Positions 1 to 6,063 of a stretch of 6,082 bases of DNA are shown here, one piece after another. This DNA is from an archaeon (GTDB lineage: Archaea > Altiarchaeota > Altiarchaeia > IMC4 > QMZM01): assembly GCA_029933895.1 (NCBI GenBank), contig JAOZNG010000076.1, positions 1-6,082 on the forward strand. The letters are read 5' to 3'. The notes under the pieces are model-generated. The model had not been told where the DNA came from and made no database searches. It saw only the letters and a list, made by a program, of their open reading frames with translations. The stretch's first letter is position 1; each line of letters opens with the position of its first letter. Position numbers and translations under genes: made by a program.

Positions 1-1
1 C

Positions 2-1495
2 TACTGTATTAAACTTTCTCTTATGAGGGAGTTCCTGGAGGGCGTGGACATTAATGTTATAGATCCACAGGCGGAGTACACGGATTTCGCGAAGACGTTC
101 AGCGGGAAGACTATAGTGATTGCTCCCGGCTCTGATACTGTGTTGAATCCCTTCGACCTGCTGGAGCAGACACTTGACGAGAAAAAACTATCCCTTTTAT
201 CCTTTTTCCGGGTTTTGATGGGTGAAATGGATGAGGGCGAGAGGGCTGTGCTGGACGATTGTATAGATGCAACCTATGACGGGATAGGCATAACCAAGGA
301 CCCCAAGACGTGGTCTAAGAAACCGCCCGTAATAGGCGACCTCTATGACCAGGTTCTTCCCTTAACTAAATCGGATAAGGACATAATCTACAGGCCGTCG
401 ATGAAAATCGCTAACAGGTTGAAGAGTTACGTTACCGGACCTCTTAGATTCATTAACCAGCAGACAAAGATTAACATGGACAACAGGGTGATTACCTTCA
501 ACATAAAGGACACCCCTGATGTTGGTAAAGGAACTATGATGTTCCTCCTTCTGGAGTTTATTTACAGCGAGATGAAGAAGTCCCGGAAGAGGAAGATTCT
601 GGTGGTGGATGAGGCGTGGACTGTTTTGTCGGCTGGGGATGAGGGAGAGTACATTCTGCGTATCGTGAAAACCTGCCGTAAATTCAACCTGGGTTTGGTG
701 ATGATAACCCAGGACGTGGAGGATGTTTTAACCTCCCGGGCTGGTAGGGCTGTCTTAAGTAACACGGCCACCAAGATTTTGATGAAACAGGATCCCTCGA
801 TTATACATGACCTCACGGACAGGTTCAGGTTAAACGAGAAGGAACAGAGGTTCCTGCAGACTGCGGGGATAGGGAATGCTCTCCTGATTCTTGGCCCTAT
901 GAGGGCTCCTATAAGGATTAAGGCGTCTCCGGAGGAGCATCGTATTATAACCACTAACCCTGATGAGTTGATTGAGATGGTGCATGAGGCAGAGGTTATG
1001 GAGGTGAAGCGGGAGGGTGTACCTGACCTTGACATCACCAGGCTTCTTCAGAGGAAAATCAATCTTTCCAATGAGCAGATTGATGCCTTGGTCAGGATTG
1101 GATTCCATGAGGTGAGGTTCAAGAATCTCAGCGGAACATCTGAGCTGTTCCTTATAAGGAATGAGACAGGTTACACTGATGAACGCTTTGTATTGCAGGA
1201 GTTGATAAAGGAGGAGATAAGCAAATACACCAGTAAGGTGATGATCCACTACACTGACCTGGCGGATATATCCTTTGAGTCCAATGACCACCGGATGATT
1301 GGCGTCGAGGTGGTGGCGGAGCCGACAGCCGACATGGATGAGCGGATGATAAATAAGAGGCTTCCCATCCTCCAGAAATATGATGAGTACTTTATTGTGG
1401 CTGCCAGAGAGGAGACGCAGCGGCTTGAAGGATATGGAAGAATATATCTCAGGGATGATGTGCCCAATGTTGTGCTGTCTTACCTTCAGTCTTAG
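2..1495 (+). CDS. VirB4/TraC-family ATPase, C-terminal part (5' partial), with nuclease-like C-terminal domain
   Basis: VirB4/TraC ATPases are hexameric RecA-fold motors that power conjugation, secretion or pilus machines at the cytoplasmic membrane. The reading frame is open to the left edge, and the residues before the first Met (nt 23) read YCIKLSL, which fits the helix that follows a Walker A motif, so the Met is internal and the true start lies upstream. Numbering from that Met: strand VINVIDPQAEY-like at 8-19, family motif LNPFDLL at 41-47, a helical insertion at about 50-135, Walker B ILVVDEAW at 192-199 with D196/E197, and the motif VMITQD with Q230 at 226-231. The RecA core ends near 310. 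Residues about 335-490 are extra and resemble a PD-(D/E)XK fold (D415, E429). The family is well supported; the tail domain is inference. A HerA-like helicase is the main alternative, but LNPFDLL and DEAW favour VirB4. It has no membrane helices in the visible part. Confidence 0.88.
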   Translation, partial: YCIKLSLMREFLEGVDINVIDPQAEYTDFAKTFSGKTIVIAPGSDTVLNPFDLLEQTLDEKKLSLLSFFRVLMGEMDEGERAVLDDCIDATYDGIGITKDPKTWSKKPPVIGDLYDQVLPLTKSDKDIIYRPSMKIANRLKSYVTGPLRFINQQTKINMDNRVITFNIKDTPDVGKGTMMFLLLEFIYSEMKKSRKRKILVVDEAWTVLSAGDEGEYILRIVKTCRKFNLGLVMITQDVEDVLTSRAGRAVLSNTATKILMKQDPSIIHDLTDRFRLNEKEQRFLQTAGIGNALLILGPMRAPIRIKASPEEHRIITTNPDELIEMVHEAEVMEVKREGVPDLDITRLLQRKINLSNEQIDALVRIGFHEVRFKNLSGTSELFLIRNETGYTDERFVLQELIKEEISKYTSKVMIHYTDLADISFESNDHRMIGVEVVAEPTADMDERMINKRLPILQKYDEYFIVAAREETQRLEGYGRIYLRDDVPNVVLSYLQS

Positions 1496-1505
1496 TTATT
1501 TATTT
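1496..1505 (+). terminator. T-rich putative terminator after the VirB4-like gene
   Basis: The ten bases right after the stop codon are ttatttattt. Archaeal RNA polymerase can terminate on short T-rich tracts without a hairpin. The tract is interrupted by two A residues, so this is a weak candidate, supported mainly by the fresh promoter that follows it. Confidence 0.3.
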
Positions 1506-1515
1506 CGATTCAATC

Positions 1516-1528
1516 AAGGATATATTAA
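1516..1528 (+). promoter_or_regulatory. BRE/TATA promoter of the SPFH gene
   Basis: A purine-rich BRE-like AAGGA (1516-1520) is followed directly by TATATTAA (1521-1528). The TATA centre lies about 24 bases before the ATG at 1549, so transcription would begin at or within a few bases of the start codon. No Shine-Dalgarno sequence is present between the TATA box and the ATG, which agrees with a leaderless mRNA. The same ten bases, AAGGATATAT, recur at 6052-6061. Confidence 0.6.
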
Positions 1529-1548
1529 ATATTATAATAATATCTAAC

Positions 1549-2724
1549 ATGGCCATCATACCCAAAACCGAGGGAACAGCTTTTGACATAACCGCTGAAG
1601 AAAAACACGAACTTGGAATAAAGTGGCAAGATGTGCTTTATGTAGTGATTGTTCTCGTATTGCTGCTTCTCCTGATCTCACCCCTCCCTGAGGGTCTTAA
1701 GAGCATTGGTTTAGGTGCTATCCAGATTAATACCAAGACCATTATCGTGGCCCTCCTGATTCTCCTGTATATACAGCGCAGCATAGTCAGGTTCGACGAC
1801 TACGAGAGAGGTGTTGTGTTGAAGATGGGCAAGTTTAACCGGATAGCTGGCCCCGGCTGGTCTCTTGTTTTCCCTCTACTTGAGAAATACTTCAAGGTTG
1901 ATCTACGATTACAGGTGTATACCGTCCCGCCACAGGAGGTGGTCACACGCGATAAGGTGCGTTTCCTTCTGTCCCCTGAGATTTTCATGTACGTCACCGA
2001 CCCGAAGGCAGCTATACTAAACGTAGACGACTACAAGAAGGCTACCCTTGGATACATTAATTCCTCTCTAACCCACGACTGCGGCAACTCCACATCCGAC
2101 TACATCATAACCCACATGGATGACCTAACCCACAGCCTGGAGGACCGGATAAACCATATATCCAACGAGCCAGGCAAGGAGTGGGGTGTTAAGGTCATCA
2201 AGATAAAGCTTACGTTTGTTAGATTCCCTGATAGGGTGCAGGATGCCATGCACGAGAAGGTTGCCTCCGAGCAGCTTAAATTAGCGGCTCATGAGAAGGC
2301 GGAGGCGACAAAAATCGAGATTAACGCAATCAGAGAAGCAGGCAGCAAGCTAACCAGTCCTGCAATCACATACATGTATCTTGAAGCCCTAGATAAAGTG
2401 GCCAGGGGCAGGGCAACCAAGATTGTATTACCTCTGGAAGTGTCCAAGATCGCGGAGACAATATCCCACAGCACTGGTGATACAGTCACACCACCTGGTC
2501 TGCCTCTGGAGATGCTGAACAAGTACAAGGACGCGATAGATAAATACGATAAACGATTGAAGAAGATAGAGGGCAAGCTGGTCGGAGACAAGAGCGAGAG
2601 AATTATAGCAGACAGCGACAGAGTCATTGAGGACAGAACGCAGGGGAAGGAAGAAACAGATTACGAAAAGAAGGTGAGGGACATCAAAAGAAGGCTGGGC
2701 ATAGAGGTATATGAAAATGACTGA
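1549..2724 (+). CDS. SPFH/band 7 (stomatin-prohibitin-like) membrane protein
   Basis: SPFH proteins assemble into large oligomeric rings or cages on membranes and organise lipids, proteases or other membrane machines. This 391-residue protein has two hydrophobic helices (about 28-46 and 64-77), then a typical SPFH domain at about 80-235: YERGVVLKMGKF at 85-96, GPGW at 101-104, VPPQEVVTRDKV at 126-137 and DPKAAILNVDDY at 151-162. The usual stomatin stretch around 175-200 is altered and holds an unusual HDCGNSTSDY segment. A coiled-coil helix (about 235-265) and a charged, probably helical tail (about 322-390) follow. Two N-terminal helices instead of one hairpin, and the long tail, set it apart from plain stomatin. 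It begins a transcription unit with its own promoter and overlaps the next gene. No NfeD-type partner is seen. The family is sure; the cargo or partner is unknown. Confidence 0.9.
   Translation: MAIIPKTEGTAFDITAEEKHELGIKWQDVLYVVIVLVLLLLLISPLPEGLKSIGLGAIQINTKTIIVALLILLYIQRSIVRFDDYERGVVLKMGKFNRIAGPGWSLVFPLLEKYFKVDLRLQVYTVPPQEVVTRDKVRFLLSPEIFMYVTDPKAAILNVDDYKKATLGYINSSLTHDCGNSTSDYIITHMDDLTHSLEDRINHISNEPGKEWGVKVIKIKLTFVRFPDRVQDAMHEKVASEQLKLAAHEKAEATKIEINAIREAGSKLTSPAITYMYLEALDKVARGRATKIVLPLEVSKIAETISHSTGDTVTPPGLPLEMLNKYKDAIDKYDKRLKKIEGKLVGDKSERIIADSDRVIEDRTQGKEETDYEKKVRDIKRRLGIEVYEND
2704..2708 (+). promoter_or_regulatory. Ribosome binding site that decides the start of the HxsD-like gene
   Basis: GAGGT lies inside the 3' end of the SPFH gene. 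It is 8 bases before the ATG at 2717 but only 2 bases before the ATG at 2711. Normal Shine-Dalgarno spacing therefore favours 2717. It is the only clear Shine-Dalgarno site among the starts visible in this window, as expected for a gene internal to an operon while the first genes are leaderless. Confidence 0.6.
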
Positions 2725-2998
2725 AGACTTTGACATACATAATGTGAGGGTAGACCCCAGGGGGAGGTTTGTGGTTATCCGGATAAACCCCCGGCTTTAC
2801 AAGCAACATGTTATCATGCGGGCTGCAGACGACCTGATACACGACCAGAAAGATTATGATGTAATAATAGACGGAGACCCTGACACCGAGATAAAGGCTA
2901 AATTCATACCCAAGTCAGGGGAAGCAACCAGTGAGGAGTTATTGAAGGTGGCCTACAAATTCAACACTATCCTGGTGTCCTGCTGCGGCAAGGGCTGA
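2717..2998 (+). CDS. Small HxsD-like protein
   Basis: The product has 93 residues from the ATG at 2717 (95 if the ATG at 2711 is used). It has no signal peptide and no membrane helix. The pattern is a strand RFVVIRINP (17-25), then LY followed by a helix containing RAADDL (35-40), a strand pair around VIIDGD and EIKAKFIPK (49-66), and a final helix SEELLKVAYKFNTILVS (72-88). This order, with the Tyr after the first strand, the Ala-rich helix and the paired strands ending in PK, resembles the HxsD family named for the His-Xaa-Ser peptide system. The radical SAM partners HxsB and HxsC and the HxsA peptide are not in the window, so a role in peptide modification is not supported. The C-terminus CCGKG has two adjacent cysteines that could bind metal or form disulfides. 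The 8-base overlap with the SPFH gene argues for translational coupling and joint function. Confidence 0.75.
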   Translation: MTEDFDIHNVRVDPRGRFVVIRINPRLYKQHVIMRAADDLIHDQKDYDVIIDGDPDTEIKAKFIPKSGEATSEELLKVAYKFNTILVSCCGKG

Positions 2999-3008
2999 TT
3001 TTTTTATT
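2999..3008 (+). terminator. T7 run after the HxsD-like gene, possible terminator
   Basis: Seven consecutive T residues start immediately after the stop codon, followed by att. This is a good archaeal intrinsic terminator candidate for the SPFH/HxsD-like unit. The same T-rich stretch is centred about 25 bases before the ATG at 3028, where a TATA box for a leaderless gene would sit, so it may also serve as a weak promoter element for the next gene. Either reading is possible. Confidence 0.4.
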
Positions 3009-3027
3009 CCATGTTCCCGAGTTACTT

Positions 3028-4863
3028 ATGGACCCTCGTGATTCAGATTCAAGGCGACGGAAGCGGATGGATTTCCCGACGTTTCCCAAGAAGACCCGTG
3101 AATGGGATGATTGGGAGTCCCTTGACATCAGTGAAAAAAAACTGAAGACTGTTTTAAGGTCTATTCTGAAGGAATCAGGGCTGGAGCTGGATGAGCTGTA
3201 CGAGGTTTATGAGGGGTATTGGCAGGCTTCCGCGGTAAACCGGATGGGAAACCGGGTGAGGATTGTTGCCTGGACCAGGTACATGACTTCCGTGGGAAAA
3301 GAGGAGGTTGAGGACCTCTACGAGGAAATGCTTGAGATTAGAGCGCATCATGCTGTTTTCATAACCACCTCCCATTTCACCAAGGAAGCCCAGGAATTTG
3401 CTGAATCCCTGCCTATAGAACTGGTTGATGATATGCGGCTGGGTGAACTGATACCTGAGGTGGATATCTATGAAGTGGAGGATATTTTTGTCACAGAAAA
3501 GGGTGATAAAGAGGCTATGAACTACTTCAAGACCAGGCGCAGGAGGAAGCTGTTTGGTTTAATAGGGGAGGAGGAAGAGATAGATTACGTTGACCGGAGA
3601 TATCTCCCCTATGCTGTGTACGCCATCGGCAAGCCAAAGAGAGCCCAGGAGGAAGAATCCAAGAAGCTTTTCGTGGATTTATCTACCGCGGATATACCCT
3701 ACATCGAGGAGAGGGAACTGAGGAGTGCCAACACCCTCAGGATAATCATGGAGCTACCGGAAGAGTCCAGAGAGCATCTCCTGGATTTGATACAGTACGG
3801 GGGTTTGAGCCTGAAGCATGTGGAAGGCAAGCACCTTGAGATTCTGGAGCGGAAGGGTTTGGTGGTTTCCCCTAAGTCAAAGTCTGATGAGAAGAGCATT
3901 ATCCAGATTATGGGTGAGGAGTTGGGTGATACCCTGAATGTTTTCGCGAAGAACATTTCCAACATTCCACAACCGAGGGAGAGCGAGATAGACTACACGG
4001 GATTTGGGCACCATGAGGCTGTATCAGATGCGGGAGGTGGGGGGCGGGTGCGGCCTAACATCAGGGTCCCGGATGTGGACCGGTCTTTCGATTTAGAGCA
4101 TTTCCTGAACACCTCCATGGATGTGGACGAGAACTTCGACGCAGATAAACCAAAATACAGCGCGGTGGAGTTGAGGAATGTGCTGGAGCGCCTCTATGAC
4201 AGGAAGGTGGAGTTTAAGAAGATGATTTACATGCCATACTACCTCTGCAAATACAGGACCCTCTACACCACAAGATACCTGAGATATATATCGCCTTCAT
4301 TCAGGAAGGAGATTTTCCCTCCAAAGACTGCTGAATACGATATATATGAGTTCATTGACAAGCAGCCGGCTATCCCCTACGTTGTCTTGGGGGCGGCTAT
4401 TTTTTTCATGAACCTTCAAAGGATAGAGGAGACCCTCCACCTGTTCTCGTCCATCTTTATTTTTGCTGCCGTCTCCTTGGTTGTTGGGGTAATCCTTAAA
4501 GAGATTTTCCGCACGCCCCGGAGGGTTCCAAGATACGGTGGAAGCCCCATAAAGTATGGTTTCCCGTCGATTCACAGCATGCTTTCAGCAGGCAGCCTGG
4601 GTCTCATTTTCTTCGTGAACCCCCTGTTCCTTATCATATTAATTCCGTTAACCTTGCTCTACATTTATTCCAGGATTTCCCTGGGAGTGCATAACACGTG
4701 GGACGTGCTTGGAGGAGCATTCATCGGCTTAGTCATTGGCGTGCTGTGTGGTTTATTCGTTTTCCAGCAGCTTAATCTGCCAATTGAGGTGGAGGCATTC
4801 CTTACTTTGTTGTTTTTTATTCTGCCATTGTTCTACGGCAGATGGGAGCGTGAGTCTATCTAA
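3028..4863 (+). CDS. Fusion protein: degenerate Mrr-like nuclease domain plus membrane PAP2 phosphatase
   Basis: One uninterrupted 611-residue frame. Residues about 28-145 follow the Mrr_cat (type IV restriction endonuclease) pattern: VRIVAWTRYMTSVG (77-90), VFITTSHFTKEAQEFAE (110-126), LPIELVD (128-134). The catalytic Gln/Glu-x-Lys is replaced by A81-W82-T83, so cleavage is unlikely. The middle (150-440) has two Tyr-x-Pro-Tyr motifs (192-195, 401-404), a possible winged helix (about 245-285) and a Gly-rich linker (336-339). Residues about 447-604 form about six membrane helices with PAP2 motifs: K491-x6-R498, P513-S-I-H516 (variant of PSGH) and S548-R-x5-H555-x3-D559. The PAP2 catalytic histidines H516 and H555 and D559 are present, so phosphatase activity on a lipid or isoprenoid phosphate is plausible. 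The N-terminal two-thirds should be cytoplasmic. No Shine-Dalgarno site precedes the ATG; a later Met at residue 14 is a possible alternative start. Confidence 0.85.
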   Translation: MDPRDSDSRRRKRMDFPTFPKKTREWDDWESLDISEKKLKTVLRSILKESGLELDELYEVYEGYWQASAVNRMGNRVRIVAWTRYMTSVGKEEVEDLYEEMLEIRAHHAVFITTSHFTKEAQEFAESLPIELVDDMRLGELIPEVDIYEVEDIFVTEKGDKEAMNYFKTRRRRKLFGLIGEEEEIDYVDRRYLPYAVYAIGKPKRAQEEESKKLFVDLSTADIPYIEERELRSANTLRIIMELPEESREHLLDLIQYGGLSLKHVEGKHLEILERKGLVVSPKSKSDEKSIIQIMGEELGDTLNVFAKNISNIPQPRESEIDYTGFGHHEAVSDAGGGGRVRPNIRVPDVDRSFDLEHFLNTSMDVDENFDADKPKYSAVELRNVLERLYDRKVEFKKMIYMPYYLCKYRTLYTTRYLRYISPSFRKEIFPPKTAEYDIYEFIDKQPAIPYVVLGAAIFFMNLQRIEETLHLFSSIFIFAAVSLVVGVILKEIFRTPRRVPRYGGSPIKYGFPSIHSMLSAGSLGLIFFVNPLFLIILIPLTLLYIYSRISLGVHNTWDVLGGAFIGLVIGVLCGLFVFQQLNLPIEVEAFLTLLFFILPLFYGRWERESI

Positions 4864-6002
4864 CCCTGCAGGTACTCTATATCTTCAGAATCAAGACGGT
4901 ATCTCCTCTTTAATTCCTCCGGGCTGGTTTCCCCCTGTTTCAGGAGTGTCCTATACAATGGAATGTATTGTTCAGCTATTATCCTGCTGGACGCGTGCAA
5001 CCTGGGCGAGAGCTTCTCTCCTATGCTCTTCTTGAGCTCTCTTTCTTTTTTTGTCTTGCTCATTTCTATAATATAGCGGGGAAACTGGAAGTACGAGGGT
5101 TTTATCTTCCCCTTCCTGGCTGCGTTAACCCCTCCAGTCATCAGGGGGTTTGCATATCTGAGGAATCCCCAGTACTGTCTCTCATGTATCCGGCTCATGT
5201 ATCTATCTGCTCTCGCCAGGTACTGGAATGCTCTATAGAGGTCTTCCCTTTCCCTGTATACTCTGGGTATGTTCTCGTCTATCCACATTATGGTGTCCCT
5301 GGGCTGCAGGTCAAGGCTCCATGTAGACTTAACAGCCTGATTAAAGTCTTCCTTTACCAGTATCCTGGAGAGTATTTTATATATATCCTCTGTCCTGTCC
5401 CTTGGCTCTAGTATGCTGAGGTCTCCCTCTCTGATCTCTGTTCTCTCCTTGGCTATGGTTTCCAGGTCTATCAGGGCTGAGCGTATGTCTCCCGCTGAGT
5501 TCTCTGCTACTTTCCTCAACAGCTTCTTCTCCACTCTTATTCCTTCTCTCTCGCATACCTGCCCCAGTATTTTGGTAACTGAAGCCGAGGTCGGTTTTCT
5601 AATGTTTATCTGCCTGCATTTCTTTTTTATGGTATTCAGCCTTCTCGAATTAGGATCTGAGGTCTCCAGCATCAGAGGATTCCGTGTTTTGCTGAGGAGT
5701 TTACCTATCTCCCTGATTTTTTTGATGTTCTCGGGGTTGTTGATATATATGAGCTTTTTTTTACCTGTTATACTAGCACTCTGGGATGCTGTTACGGCAT
5801 TTATTATGTTGTCGTCTGTTATCTCCACCAGCTCCAGACCCTGTTCCCTGGCGATTAATTCAATAATTGTTGTCTTCCCTGTTCCGACTTGGCCGTAGAC
5901 TAGTATGGGTTTCCTGTGGATGTCTCCCTGGATCTCTTCTATTGCCTTCTTGTTTATGCTGCATTCATCCAGGCCTTGTGGTTTATGTTTAAGCGTCCAC
6001 AT
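4860..6002 (-). CDS. rfcL: Replication factor C large subunit (clamp loader), divergent
   Basis: RfcL works with the small RFC subunits to load the PCNA clamp onto primed DNA. The N-terminus MWTLKHKPQGLDE fits the RfcL pattern MWxxKYxPxxLDE and fixes the start; an in-frame stop (TAA) lies seven codons upstream. The Walker A GQVGTGKTT is at 37-45. Sensor 2 SAGDIRSALIDLE is at 169-181 with R174. The RfcL-specific C-terminal collar is recognisable from YWGFLRYANPLMTGGV (277-292). Departures from the family: the Walker B acidic pair is N88-N89 (IYINNPEN), sensor 1 is ETSD (113-116) rather than TAND, and at 380 residues it is shorter than many archaeal RfcL proteins. It ends in DIEYLQG with no PCNA-interacting PIP box (Q-x-x-L/I-x-x-F-F). 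It still binds nucleotide in principle but probably hydrolyses poorly. It faces the PAP2 fusion gene and overlaps it by 4 bases. Confidence 0.9.
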   Translation of the reverse strand: MWTLKHKPQGLDECSINKKAIEEIQGDIHRKPILVYGQVGTGKTTIIELIAREQGLELVEITDDNIINAVTASQSASITGKKKLIYINNPENIKKIREIGKLLSKTRNPLMLETSDPNSRRLNTIKKKCRQINIRKPTSASVTKILGQVCEREGIRVEKKLLRKVAENSAGDIRSALIDLETIAKERTEIREGDLSILEPRDRTEDIYKILSRILVKEDFNQAVKSTWSLDLQPRDTIMWIDENIPRVYREREDLYRAFQYLARADRYMSRIHERQYWGFLRYANPLMTGGVNAARKGKIKPSYFQFPRYIIEMSKTKKERELKKSIGEKLSPRLHASSRIIAEQYIPLYRTLLKQGETSPEELKRRYRLDSEDIEYLQG

Positions 6003-6044
6003 CCTGTTTATTCTATGGAATTATGTGGTGAAAAACAGCTTAAA

Positions 6045-6053
6045 GATATTTAA
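6045..6053 (-). promoter_or_regulatory. Possible TATA box for rfcL
   Basis: On the minus strand this reads TTAAATATC, centred about 47 bases before the rfcL start. Transcription starting about 25 bases downstream would give a leader of roughly 20 bases. There is no clear Shine-Dalgarno site before the ATG. A second AT-rich option on the same strand is GTATATATCC at 6054-6063. The choice between them is open. Confidence 0.35.
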
Positions 6054-6063
6054 GGATATATAC
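6052..6063 (+). promoter_or_regulatory. BRE/TATA promoter for a plus-strand gene beyond the right edge
   Basis: AAGGA (6052-6056) followed by TATATA (6057-6062) matches the SPFH promoter base for base over AAGGATATAT. At the SPFH gene this element begins 33 bases before the ATG; the same spacing here puts a leaderless start near 6085, just outside the window. It sits next to and partly overlaps the candidate rfcL promoter, so the two would be divergent and could compete. Confidence 0.45.

Noticed and set aside
562..1291. Minus-strand open frames of 158 and 153 codons
   Set aside because: They lie opposite the conserved VirB4 core and tail, show no recognisable motifs, and have a composition typical of antisense reading.
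2289..2736. Two minus-strand open frames opposite the end of the SPFH gene
   Set aside because: They are hydrophobic by-products of reading the charged helical SPFH tail in reverse, with no start signals.
2717..2998. The small gene as the NfeD partner often paired with SPFH genes
   Set aside because: It has no membrane helices and no OB-fold-like NfeD pattern; the strand-helix order fits HxsD better.
3028..4863. Fusion gene explained as two genes joined by a sequencing error
   Set aside because: The frame is continuous, with a long, protein-like linker and no second start with a ribosome site or promoter before the PAP2 part. Read mapping could still test it.
4736..5898. Plus-strand open frames of 99, 147 and 161 codons opposite rfcL
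   Set aside because: They cover a clearly conserved rfcL gene on the other strand; their Ser/Leu-rich and Cys-containing products show no family pattern.
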